The notes below the pieces were generated by a model. The model had not been told where the DNA came from, did not search any database, and saw only the letters and a program-made list of their open reading frames with translations. Shown in pieces: positions 5,841 to 13,700 of a stretch of 31,163 bases of DNA. The DNA is from a virus. The position numbers were made by a program, and so were the translations under genes. The first letter of the stretch is position 1, and every line of letters starts with the position of its first letter. The DNA is taken from IMG/VR virus record IMGVR_UViG_3300042402_000440, positions 1 to 31,163 of that record; one strand, given 5' to 3'.

Positions 5841-6166
5841 TCTGCTGTCTTTCTGTGTGTTAAAAATATAGTATAGCAGGGAACGAGGCTGAAGTCAATG
5901 GGTGATTTAGCCAAACTGCGTCGATGCTGTTTTTGCACACGAGTGATTTTGGACTTCTTGCGTTTTGGTTTTTTGCGGATAAGGTATGGGCCTTCGCTTA
6001 TGCCACCCTCAATGAGTTCAGTGGCATCTTCATCTCGTAGCCAATCGAGAAACACATCGTGAAACTTACAAAATAAACCAGCAGTGGGTTTATCTTTATT
6101 CTTAAACTGCTTCCACCTGATTTCACATTGGCAAAGATTATGTAAGTCAATATTTTTAAGTTTCAT
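5837..6166 (-). CDS. Basic hypothetical protein, 109 aa
   Basis: The central part is very basic (KKPKRKKSKITRVQKQHRR, about residues 63-81), suggesting nucleic-acid binding. The N-terminal half contains three Cys (C13, C15, C33) that might bind metal, though no regular CxxC is present. The last 30 or so codons coincide with the promoter for the next gene. No good Shine-Dalgarno precedes the ATG. A possible weak promoter (TTGCTC, 17 bp, TATCAT ending at 6173) lies just upstream. This is the first gene after the large noncoding region. Confidence 0.65.
   Translation of the reverse strand: MKLKNIDLHNLCQCEIRWKQFKNKDKPTAGLFCKFHDVFLDWLRDEDATELIEGGISEGPYLIRKKPKRKKSKITRVQKQHRRSLAKSPIDFSLVPCYTIFLTHRKTAE
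5870..5898 (-). promoter_or_regulatory. Sigma70-type promoter inside the 109-aa gene, driving the 141-aa gene
   Basis: On the minus strand TTGACT (5898-5893), 17 bp, TATACT (5875-5870), with the extended -10 TG and the same CTATACTATA context as the copy at 4505-4533. The start codon of the 141-aa gene is at 5840, about 25 bases from the expected transcript start. Confidence 0.85.
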
Positions 6167-6189
6167 ATTGCAATGATACTGTCTTTAAG

Positions 6190-6955
6190 GTAAAAGAGCA
6201 ACTTCGCTTTCGCTCATTTGCTCTGTTCTGCGTAAAACCACTTCGCCCTCTGGGCTCGTTCGTTTTACTTGAACTTATCTCTCTTTCCCAACTCAAAAGA
6301 AAGAAATCCAAGTGGCTCATTAGTAAATGACAACGGATTGCGAAGCAAGCCAGTTAGGCATTTGCTAATAAGCAAGGCGGACGCAGAGCGTCTGACTTTC
6401 TTATGTGTAATGTATTTGACGCACAATACCACTTTAATCATTTAATCTCACTGACATCTTCATAGGTTAGCAACACGCATTTTTTTATGCGTGAAAACCA
6501 GGACACTATCGTTTATCAAGTTTATACCCTTGGCTGTGTCTGCCTCGTGATATAAGTTATTAAATCCCCACGCCTCTCTTTATGCTTTCGCACCCCTCTG
6601 GGTCCGCACCGTGTTTGACTTAGGCGTGTCCGCCTTATCATAAGGATAACTCATATCATCGTTGCCAATATGTTCTTCGTCAAGCGAATGAGATACTGAC
6701 TACGGGTGGGTCGTGTTTTAACCCCGTTTCTAATGCCTAAGTGGATTTGCCAATAATGCCTGGTTATGATTGCCTGTCACACTTATTTAGCAGGGACCTA
6801 AAATATCAGGGGTAAATGTGGTAAAAGACGAAACCCAGTAAAGACTGGGTTTCTAACAGGGCTCATCTCTAATGGCAATAAGAGATTACTTTAAGTGTGA
6901 CAGCACTAACCAATATCCAGGTAGAATATAACGGAATCTGTCCCTGCTACTATTA
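6190..6955 (-). ncRNA. Candidate large ornate noncoding RNA, about 770 nt
   Basis: No reading frame of note exists on either strand, but stems are packed throughout. Clear ones (plus numbering) are 6195-6201/6218-6224; 6232-6238/6262-6268 enclosing 6245-6248/6252-6255; 6319-6329/6359-6369 enclosing a GGATTGC hairpin; 6378-6384/6388-6394; 6474-6480/6487-6493; 6592-6595/6600-6603; 6618-6627/6733-6742; 6633-6637/6641-6645; 6702-6706/6723-6727; 6830-6839/6844-6853. Two interleaved perfect repeats, 6774-6785/6892-6903 and 6788-6797/6940-6949, imply a pseudoknot. The octamer GCGAAAGC, a GNRA-capped mini-hairpin, occurs twice on the minus strand (6206-6213, 6584-6591), supporting that strand. The 3' end resembles a terminator. 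Size and phage setting recall GOLLD and ROOL RNAs; I cannot show homology. Confidence 0.7.
6192..6224 (-). terminator. Terminator-like 3' hairpin of the large noncoding RNA
   Basis: On the minus strand AGAGCAA and TTGCTCT form a 7-bp stem enclosing 16 bases that contain GCGAAAGC, followed by TTTT then ACC. The T run is short, so termination may be partial. Confidence 0.5.
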
Positions 6956-6956
6956 T

Positions 6957-7439
6957 TTATTCCGACTGAGAGTTTTCACTGTGTATTGTGATGATTTCGT
7001 GATCATTTTCAAATGATACTTGATGGCCTGGATTGAGTTTGGTGCTGTAATGATTGTAGGCTTCGTTATTCGATACTGTGTATTCGCCAGTGTCTTTGTT
7101 GAGATATCGTTGACAGGTCACGCATCGTTTACGCCAATGTAGGCCTAGGCTTCTTGATGGATATAGTTTGGCAGTGACTTCACGACCATTGGGGCAGTGT
7201 TTACCGCAGTCTTCGCAGGTTGTGGCACAGGGCAGTAGGCTAACTAGGGTGACTGCCATTGTGGGATTTGCACCATCTACCAATGTCACAGCCAATTCAG
7301 GTTCTGGATCGCCTTCTACTATGGGTTTGGTTTTGCCACGGGCTCGTCTAATGCCTTCTTTGACAGAGGTGTTGCTGACCTTGTCTATTCGCCAGACTGC
7401 TACTTCACTAAGTTTTCGTTTGAATTCTGCGTCGTCCAT
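6957..7439 (-). CDS. Zinc-binding hypothetical protein, 160 aa
   Basis: Four Cys in two C-x-x-C pairs (CEDC near residue 75, CVTC near residue 107) plus extra Cys and His between them suggest a structural zinc site in the middle. The flanks are polar and without membrane segments. No family is recognised. It overlaps the upstream zinc-ribbon gene by 40 bases and lacks a clear ribosome binding site, so the start is moderately uncertain; the next ATG is about 60 codons in. It is the last gene before the large noncoding region, and an AATAAATAA stretch sits at its end. Confidence 0.7.
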   Translation of the reverse strand: MDDAEFKRKLSEVAVWRIDKVSNTSVKEGIRRARGKTKPIVEGDPEPELAVTLVDGANPTMAVTLVSLLPCATTCEDCGKHCPNGREVTAKLYPSRSLGLHWRKRCVTCQRYLNKDTGEYTVSNNEAYNHYSTKLNPGHQVSFENDHEIITIHSENSQSE

Positions 7440-7603
7440 TGTTCATATAACGGCCACTTGCCTAGGGGGCAATGAGCACCAATTAACCTCGTCTTCAGTG
7501 TCATAAAGCATCCGCATTGTTGACATCTGTTAAGTGTAGTTAGTTCTGGACAACTTTCGCATATAGCCATTCTGGCTTGCTGTAAATCTTGTGGTGCTGG
7601 CAT
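7400..7603 (-). CDS. Small zinc-ribbon protein (DUF6171-like)
   Basis: A 67-aa protein. The start is set at 7603 because that ATG overlaps the preceding stop as TAATG; an open frame to 7678 exists but would run into the upstream gene. It carries CESC (about residues 15-18), CQQCGC (about 27-32), MTLKTRL and CPLGKW. This pattern recalls the small DUF6171-type zinc-ribbon proteins found in many tailed phages. It probably binds one zinc through four Cys. The role is unknown; it sits directly after a holin-like gene. Confidence 0.78.
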   Translation of the reverse strand: MPAPQDLQQARMAICESCPELTTLNRCQQCGCFMTLKTRLIGAHCPLGKWPLYEQWTTQNSNENLVK

Positions 7604-7794
7604 TAGTTTATGCTTTTTACAAATTCCAATAACACGGGTATAAAGGTTGCACCACAAAGAATAATCAAGATGGCCCAAATTCTGTTGTCAATCTTGTCTA
7701 CCTTGCTTTCAACACGGTCAATGTCTTCTGCCATATGAGCCAAGTGATTGGTCTTGATTACTTCAATCTCTTTGGCAAGTTCTTTGAGTGTCAT
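7603..7794 (-). CDS. Holin-like small membrane protein
   Basis: A 63-aa protein. Residues 1-38 are a charged amphipathic helix with coiled-coil spacing (AEDIDRVESKVDKIDNR), followed by one hydrophobic segment of about 18 residues (WAILIILCGATFIPVLLEF) and a short basic tail. This layout is like XhlA/holin-type phage proteins, which help disrupt the host inner membrane at lysis. Both ends overlap neighbours as TAATG. No endolysin is recognised next to it, so the holin role is inferred from topology and position. It could instead be another small membrane protein. Confidence 0.65.
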   Translation of the reverse strand: MTLKELAKEIEVIKTNHLAHMAEDIDRVESKVDKIDNRIWAILIILCGATFIPVLLEFVKSIN

Positions 7795-8120
7795 TATGCT
7801 GATCTCGCTAGGACTTTGACACGGAAGTTTCTGCGATCAATCAAGCCCATTGTGGTAGTCACTTGCACAGTCACAGTATAGATCTTGCCCAACTGTCCTT
7901 CTTTGAGTTCTACATAGGTTGAGGTTGAGGTGCGTCCTTGACTATGTATGGCCAATGGATCTGGATCGTTGGCTCTTGCCGTAATGGTGTAAGTGCTGGC
8001 AGAAATGGTATCACCTGTGGGCAACCATTCGCTCCAGTCGAATGTGTAAATTAATTGAGCGTGAGTATCCTTTTGGATTGTTAGTCCTTGGATGGTTTGC
8101 TCAAATCCTGAAATAGCCAT
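7794..8120 (-). CDS. Probable fibre-tail adaptor protein
   Basis: A 108-aa protein rich in beta strand with a single Ig-like composition: IYTFDWSEWL near residues 24-33, GDTISASTYT, and TVTVQVTTTMG near the end. This layout (FDWS-x-W-L-x-x-GDTI) matches small adaptor proteins found beside tail fibres in many siphoviruses. They are thought to join fibres to the tail tip. AGGAG precedes the ATG. It lies between the last large fibre gene and the holin-like gene, as expected for the end of the tail module. Confidence 0.7.
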   Translation of the reverse strand: MAISGFEQTIQGLTIQKDTHAQLIYTFDWSEWLPTGDTISASTYTITARANDPDPLAIHSQGRTSTSTYVELKEGQLGKIYTVTVQVTTTMGLIDRRNFRVKVLARSA

Positions 8121-8150
8121 ATGCTTCTCCTAAATTGTATATATGCGAGT

Positions 8151-10985
8151 CTATTGTCTAATTTTATGTATGCGAGTCTCGCTTCTTATTACATACACTC
8201 TGGTTTCGCCTGGAATAACATACACAATGTTATCCAATCTTATTTCACGCACTGTGACCACAAATGTCAAGGCTGACGCAATGTTGGCCACAGCACCAAA
8301 AGTATATCCACTATTTGCTGCCAATGAACTATTCGCAGTCAAAGCGGCACTGAAATTACTGTTGTAACCACCTTGTGCTGTGAATTGACTGTTGGTTTGA
8401 ATTGCGGCAGTGGCAACACGATTTCTAGTGCCTTGCACCGTCATTGTTGCCACAGTAGACAATGCGGCTTGCAATCCTGATATTTCTACGACCACACTCA
8501 ACTGAGATGCCACAGTGGCAAAAGCCGCACTGGCTGTGATTACACTTTGTCCCGAAACACTAACAGCACTGTTGGAAGTAACCGCTGATGCGGCGTTCTG
8601 TATGCGATTGGCTATAACATTCACAGTGGCAACGGCTGCTGGCAGAGTTGACGCCACACCAACCATTTTCATTGCGGTGGCTGTTAAGGTAACTGCATCA
8701 AACAATGTGCATTCTATTTTGCCAAGATTGATACCTGTGGCAGAGACTTGACTGACTGATCCTACTGACATTGCAGAGAATCTAATTCTATCGCCTGCGG
8801 CACTTTGTGCAAAATCACTACTGAAACTACCAGCGACAACTTTAACCACCACTGCATTTGCTGTGAGTGTGGCAGATGATTGCAAGGCACTGGAGAATTG
8901 TTTGATGTTAAATGCAGTAACCGTTAACTGCGATGTAATGGTTTCAAAACCGCCTTGTGCTGATGCTGTGCGACTTCCAACAGTGGTTACAGTAAATTCG
9001 CAGAGATCATCCGCAAACAATCCTGCCAATCTTGCCACTGCAGAAAGTTGTGAACTGATTGCCTGTGTGACAATGACAGCGTTTCTGTTAGCAGATACTG
9101 TGGTGCTCTGCGAAACCACAGATTCTATATTTGATTGTGTTACTGTGGTTTTAACTGCATCGGCACTGACACTGACAGCACTGGTTATATCTAATGTCAG
9201 TGATTTGATTCTTGTGGCTGTGGCTAAAAGTTCAGCATCATCAAATGCCACAAGGTTGATTTCTTGGGTTTTACCACCAATTGCGGTAACACTGCTTGAT
9301 GCGGATATTGCGGCTTGACCTATTACAATGTAACTAACGGCTGCTGATACTGCGGCTTGAGATTGTATTGCGGCTGCACCTAGTAAAGTGGCACCTAGGT
9401 CTTCATTGCCGTTGTTGAACTGATATAAAAACAGGGTGTCTTCAGTGTTGGCCACAGTAGGTGCAGTGTAGGTAGTCGCACCGTTGTTGGTATAATTGCC
9501 TAGAGTCAACCAAGCGTAACCAGTAAAACCAGACATAGTCTTGCCAGCAAAAGTATACGGGAATCCTCCACCAAATGTCACAGTTTGAGTTTTGGGTATG
9601 ACCCATCCGCTGGAGTTAAAATTTTCGTTGAACGCAACTCTTACGCCATTAACATACACAGCCACTCGTTGACCACCAGTGAATGAGATTGCCAAGGTGC
9701 CTGGGCTGACCGATGCAAAACTTGTGCCAAGACCTTGGCCACCAAGAGTAAGTCCTTCACTACCTCTAAACCTTAATTGAAATGCAAAATTACCTTTGTT
9801 GCCTAATGGAATATTCAGTATTTCTCTGTCCATTACATCAAGACTAGGAGATCCTGAAGCACCTAATGTAGTTTCATAATACCAATTGTCGCTGTCTAAG
9901 GCTCTTAGATCACTGACTCTGGTTGCACTGTTTACTAAATTACCATTACTAAAGGTGCCAGTTAGTGTCTTAGGTCTATCACTGCCCGCATATCTGCTAA
10001 CAACTATACCACTAAATGCGGTTAGTGCAGACGATGCTAAGGTGCGTTTTCCACCATTGAAGAATACTGTGCCAGTGGATTGTATCGATGCTGACACATT
10101 AGTTGTAAAGTTTGGAATACAATTAATGGCAGCAACACCAGTGCCTGTCAAGTGAGCATCACGGATCTTTCTTGCAGCCGCAGTTAGTGCAAATTCTGAA
10201 CTTAGGCTGACTGCTGAGAATCGTATTCTATCACCCTGGGCGGATACTGTGGCAGTTGATGTTGTGCTTATTACCGCACTTCTAGTAACGACTGCTGATG
10301 CACTGACTGAACTTTGAGCAAGTGATATACTTTCAAATGGTAGGATGACACCAGCACCGCTGACAAAAGAAAACGCAGCCTGCGTCTGTAAATTGACATC
10401 ACGGCTGCGTAGTCCTGCAATTATGGCAGAGAATATAGCGTCAACATCTGCGTCAGCACTTCGTTCGACCACAAAGTCAGTGGCAACATCAAACACTGAC
10501 GAAGCGGCAATGTTATTACCGCGAATTCTACTTACTTCTACAGCAATAGCGGCATCACCAAACGCAAACAAGTTGATGTCAGTGATTAATCTAGCCTGGG
10601 CAGTTTGTTGGAACACAGAGGCAAAGTCTGCTGTGGCATTTCTTGTTCTTGTGGCTTGGCAAGAAACTGTGGCCTTGGCTGATCTGTCTTCTATGTAACC
10701 ATTGACAAAATATCCTGGCTCAAAATAATCTTGCAAAGATACATTGGCATTAACAATTTTATCTATAGTAACTGTAACTGTGGTCTTTATAGAATTATCG
10801 TGATAATAACTGCCATCAATGTAATTGCCTAGATAGTATTCACCTGTGACAAACACGCCACCCCTAATGTTGTCAATGTCGCATTGTAAAAATGCTCTAG
10901 ACACATTGGGTTCAGTGTAGTCCCCAAGGAAATACCCTGGTTCAAAGTAATTCTGGGGACCGCTGGAAAACTCTTGGATGGCCAC
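8151..10985 (-). CDS. Large repetitive tail fibre/adhesin with an internal lectin-like domain
   Basis: A 944-aa virion protein, starting at GTG with AAGGA upstream. The N-terminus carries two copies of an aromatic motif, F-E-P-G-Y-F-x-x-(D/G)-Y (about residues 14-23 and 87-96), a tail-attachment style repeat. Most of the length is degenerate beta-rich repeats, rich in Ala, Ser, Thr and Val with recurring A-x-R-I-R. A concanavalin/LamG-like domain lies at about 340-525 (VAVYVNGVRVAF, WYYETTLG). The C-terminus ends in short tandem units of the type Y-V-I-x-x-E-T-R. It probably reaches out to the host surface. It shares the Ala/Ser/Val-rich repeat style with the N-terminus of the 668-aa protein. 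Confidence 0.8.
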   Translation of the reverse strand: MAIQEFSSGPQNYFEPGYFLGDYTEPNVSRAFLQCDIDNIRGGVFVTGEYYLGNYIDGSYYHDNSIKTTVTVTIDKIVNANVSLQDYFEPGYFVNGYIEDRSAKATVSCQATRTRNATADFASVFQQTAQARLITDINLFAFGDAAIAVEVSRIRGNNIAASSVFDVATDFVVERSADADVDAIFSAIIAGLRSRDVNLQTQAAFSFVSGAGVILPFESISLAQSSVSASAVVTRSAVISTTSTATVSAQGDRIRFSAVSLSSEFALTAAARKIRDAHLTGTGVAAINCIPNFTTNVSASIQSTGTVFFNGGKRTLASSALTAFSGIVVSRYAGSDRPKTLTGTFSNGNLVNSATRVSDLRALDSDNWYYETTLGASGSPSLDVMDREILNIPLGNKGNFAFQLRFRGSEGLTLGGQGLGTSFASVSPGTLAISFTGGQRVAVYVNGVRVAFNENFNSSGWVIPKTQTVTFGGGFPYTFAGKTMSGFTGYAWLTLGNYTNNGATTYTAPTVANTEDTLFLYQFNNGNEDLGATLLGAAAIQSQAAVSAAVSYIVIGQAAISASSSVTAIGGKTQEINLVAFDDAELLATATRIKSLTLDITSAVSVSADAVKTTVTQSNIESVVSQSTTVSANRNAVIVTQAISSQLSAVARLAGLFADDLCEFTVTTVGSRTASAQGGFETITSQLTVTAFNIKQFSSALQSSATLTANAVVVKVVAGSFSSDFAQSAAGDRIRFSAMSVGSVSQVSATGINLGKIECTLFDAVTLTATAMKMVGVASTLPAAVATVNVIANRIQNAASAVTSNSAVSVSGQSVITASAAFATVASQLSVVVEISGLQAALSTVATMTVQGTRNRVATAAIQTNSQFTAQGGYNSNFSAALTANSSLAANSGYTFGAVANIASALTFVVTVREIRLDNIVYVIPGETRVYVIRSETRIHKIRQ

Positions 10986-10995
10986 TGTTTATTCC

Positions 10996-11709
10996 TTAGG
11001 CTGTATCATCTGTAAATGTTGTAGAATTATTAGTTCCGTCTGCGTGTATTAACAATTTGGTGTTAGCATCGTTGACAAATGCGGCAGTAGTTGGTGTAAA
11101 GGTGGTGGTGTAACGAGCCGTGTTGGAAATGCGGAGTTCATCAAGGTATCCATTTAAACTTAAATTGTTGTCTTCACGATTACCTATATACAAAGCACTC
11201 TGACTGCTTAAACTTGCACCAAGTGTGGCAGCAGTCCCACCTGAAACTCCGTTGACATATATTGTTAAGGTATTTGAATTTCTTACCAATGCAATGTGAT
11301 TCCAGGTGCCTGTTGTTATGTATTGCGAACTTGTAATTTGCGGATCAGTTGGATCCGCACCTGTGTTGTTAAGATATACGTGAGGGAAGATGTTGGCACC
11401 AGTTCTTCTTATTTCAATGCGAATACCATCATCGTGATAGAACACTGCGTGTCTGTCACCTGCGGCAATTGCAGTTGTGTTTACAAAAAATTCATATGTA
11501 AAAGCCCCTGTGCCAAAATTAAAAGGATTACCAGTATTTGAAACATTCAGTCTATCACCAGCACCATCAAACAATGCTGATGCACTACCAAACTTTGATT
11601 GTGCTGTAGATATCTTGGCATTGCCGACTGCAGTAATGGTGATAGCGGTTCTAGGTGGGGCCGCTACTGCATAGGTAGCACCAACCATTGATGATAGAAA
11701 GCCACTCAT
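10996..11709 (-). CDS. LamG/concanavalin A-like lectin-domain tail protein
   Basis: A 237-aa protein, start set at 11709 where ATG overlaps the fibre gene's stop as TAATG; a longer frame to 11766 has no support. After a hydrophobic N-terminus (MSGFLSSMVGATYAVAA), residues about 30-220 form a LamG_3-type jelly roll: SALFDGAGDRL, FTYEFFVNT, TGTWNHIALVRN, LTIYVNGV, GYLDELRISN and a final KLLIHADG. Such domains bind sugars, so it is a likely receptor-binding or fibre-tip protein. It is followed nine bases later by the 944-aa adhesin. Confidence 0.85.
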   Translation of the reverse strand: MSGFLSSMVGATYAVAAPPRTAITITAVGNAKISTAQSKFGSASALFDGAGDRLNVSNTGNPFNFGTGAFTYEFFVNTTAIAAGDRHAVFYHDDGIRIEIRRTGANIFPHVYLNNTGADPTDPQITSSQYITTGTWNHIALVRNSNTLTIYVNGVSGGTAATLGASLSSQSALYIGNREDNNLSLNGYLDELRISNTARYTTTFTPTTAAFVNDANTKLLIHADGTNNSTTFTDDTA

Positions 11710-13640
11710 TATGATACATTCCCAGTTATGATACAGCGTGTTCCACTTAGAAACAGGATGTTGCAAACACCTCTAGTGGCCAAACTCACTGTGGCCTTGT
11801 CAGTGTCAGTGCCGCCAATATAAGCATCTGAAATAGTGCAGGTAATGGTAATGGCTGCGGTGTGATTGTTTACAACCACAACCACATCACCTTCTGCAAA
11901 TGTAGAGTTAGGTATGGTGATTGAACCACCACTTGCCACTTGCACATACTTGCCCACATCGCCTACTGCTAGGGTGTATGATCCACTTTGGGTGCCCACT
12001 GCTGGTAGGTCTCTAAAACCTACAGGGTTGGTGCCATCCACAGTGGTGTTGGTTAGGTTACCACTTGCTGGTGTTCCTAAGGCAGGTGTTACCAATGTTG
12101 GTGAAGTGGCAAATACCAATGCACCTGTGCCAGTTTCATCTGTGACTGCTGAGATAAGGTTGGCAGAACTTGGTGTTGCTAGGAATGTAGCAACGTTTGA
12201 TCCCAATCCACTTACACCTGTGCTAATTGGCAAGCCTGTAGCGTTAGTCAATGTGCCACCACTTGGTGTGCCTAGAGCACCACCACTCACTAACGGTGTA
12301 GCACCATTAGAAGCGGCTGTGATACGACCTTGAGCATCAACTGTAATTGAAGCGTATGTATAGGCAGCAGGTGTTACTGCGGTATTAGCAACGGCTATTG
12401 CACCTGTTGAACTATTGTATGAAATACCAGTTGAGCCACTTAGAGCACTACGAGCACTTGCATCAGTGTATTGTGTGATAGTAGAACTGATAGCACCATC
12501 AGTGATGCTAATGCCTGTGCCTGCTGAAATATGAGCACGAACTTCTGCGGCACTTGGGCCAGTGTAAGTGAATACACCTGTTGATGAATTGTAGGCAAGA
12601 CTACCATCACCACCTGAGTCTGTTACACTAACTGCGGCTCTTGCACCTGCGTCAGTATATTGTGTAATGGTTGTGGCAATAGCACCATTGATAATTGTTA
12701 TACCAGTTGATGCTGAGAACGCATCACGGGCTCGCTGTGTGGTAAAATAAAGATTGGTTGAACCTTCAGTAACTGAGTCTGTTGATCCAGGACTTGCTGA
12801 TATCTCAACATAGGCTGATCCACTCCAACGATAGATCTTGTTGTTGTCTAGAGCAACATAAATCTTTGATGTTTCACCAGTTACTGGAAACCCTGCTTGA
12901 TTGGCATATTCTTCTACATCATCAACATAACTTGGCAATTGTGCTGAAGCAACCTTACCACCAGCGTCTAGGCCAGCATATCCATTGTTTTGATTCTTTG
13001 CACTTGTAACTTCTAGTCCTGAAAAACTTGGACCTGTATAGGTAAACACACCTGTGGTATTGTTGTAGGCAAAACTTCCTTCACCACCTGCGTCTGTGGC
13101 AGATACTGCTGATCTGGCAGCAGAGTCAGTGTATTGAGTGATTGTTGAACTGATTGCACCAGTTGTTGAATTGTATGAAATACCTGTTGATCCACTTAGG
13201 TGAGCACGGACTTCTGTGGCACTAGGACCTGTGTAGGTAATAACACCTGTGGTATTGTTGTAGGCCACACTACCGTCGCCACCTGCATCTGTGACTGATA
13301 TTGCTGTTCTTGCATCGGCTGTGGCAAAGTCTGCTGAGCCATTTGATGCGGCTGTGATACGACCCTGTGCATCTACAGTGATTGAGGCTTTGGTATATGA
13401 ACCTGCTGTTACTGCTGTGTTGTCTAGATTTAGTGTAACGGTGTCGGTGCTCATCACAGACGATAATCCAGTGCCACCTGCAACGGTTAGTGTATCATTG
13501 AGATCCAAGGCCTGTGTGGTGCCTGAATCACCTGCCACTGATACTGTGGCATTTTGTAGGTTTGTGAAATTAGCATCACCTTCGCCGAAGGTTAATTCAC
13601 TGCCCTTTCCTATTCTTGTGACGATGATTGGCTTAGCCAT
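11709..13640 (-). CDS. Tail fibre with tandem repeats
   Basis: A 643-aa fibre, with AAGGAG before its ATG. The N-terminus (ITRIGKGSELTFGEGDANFTN) is a common fibre start in environmental phages. Two repeat types follow. One is S-I-T-V-D-A-Q-G-R-I-T-A-A-S-N-G (two copies). The other is a T-D-x-G-G-x-G-S-x-A-Y-N-x-x-T-G-V-x-T-Y-T-G-P-S unit in at least three copies, alternating with S-S-T-I-T-Q-Y-T-D linkers. A stretch of GTP-x-x-G-x-L-T-N units comes next, and a small C-terminal domain at about 570-643 probably trimerises or binds receptor. DNA repeats make the gene prone to recombination. Confidence 0.85.
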   Translation of the reverse strand: MAKPIIVTRIGKGSELTFGEGDANFTNLQNATVSVAGDSGTTQALDLNDTLTVAGGTGLSSVMSTDTVTLNLDNTAVTAGSYTKASITVDAQGRITAASNGSADFATADARTAISVTDAGGDGSVAYNNTTGVITYTGPSATEVRAHLSGSTGISYNSTTGAISSTITQYTDSAARSAVSATDAGGEGSFAYNNTTGVFTYTGPSFSGLEVTSAKNQNNGYAGLDAGGKVASAQLPSYVDDVEEYANQAGFPVTGETSKIYVALDNNKIYRWSGSAYVEISASPGSTDSVTEGSTNLYFTTQRARDAFSASTGITIINGAIATTITQYTDAGARAAVSVTDSGGDGSLAYNSSTGVFTYTGPSAAEVRAHISAGTGISITDGAISSTITQYTDASARSALSGSTGISYNSSTGAIAVANTAVTPAAYTYASITVDAQGRITAASNGATPLVSGGALGTPSGGTLTNATGLPISTGVSGLGSNVATFLATPSSANLISAVTDETGTGALVFATSPTLVTPALGTPASGNLTNTTVDGTNPVGFRDLPAVGTQSGSYTLAVGDVGKYVQVASGGSITIPNSTFAEGDVVVVVNNHTAAITITCTISDAYIGGTDTDKATVSLATRGVCNILFLSGTRCIITGNVS

Positions 13641-13656
13641 TGAAAATCTCCTTGTA

Positions 13657-13691
13657 AGTAAAAAGAGGGTGCTAGAACACTAACACCCTCT
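13657..13691 (-). terminator. Terminator between the 139-aa gene and the tail fibre
   Basis: An 8-bp stem on the minus strand (AGAGGGTG with CACCCTCT, loop of 12) runs into TTTTTACTT. It sits only some 15 bases before the fibre's ribosome binding site. It either attenuates fibre expression or implies a promoter close by. Confidence 0.8.
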
Positions 13692-13700
13692 ACGAGCCTA

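Noticed and set aside
6474-6493. Hairpin CACGCAT/ATGCGTG with a run of six T in the loop as a terminator
   Set aside because: The T run is in the loop, not after the stem, on either strand; better seen as one hairpin of the noncoding RNA.
6181-6956. CRISPR array or tandem-repeat origin
   Set aside because: The repeats are inverted and of differing sequence, with no regular spacing or repeated iteron.
7604-7678. Longer N-terminus for the DUF6171-like protein
   Set aside because: It would overlap the holin-like gene; the ATG at 7603 is coupled to that gene's stop.
8863-9318. Plus-strand open frame of 151 codons and other plus-strand frames in the tail genes
   Set aside because: They are opposite repetitive Ala/Ser/Val-rich coding sequence and have no ribosome binding sites; typical antisense shadows.
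11710-11766. Longer N-terminus for the LamG protein
   Set aside because: It would overlap the fibre gene by 58 bases; the ATG at 11709 overlaps the preceding stop as TAATG.
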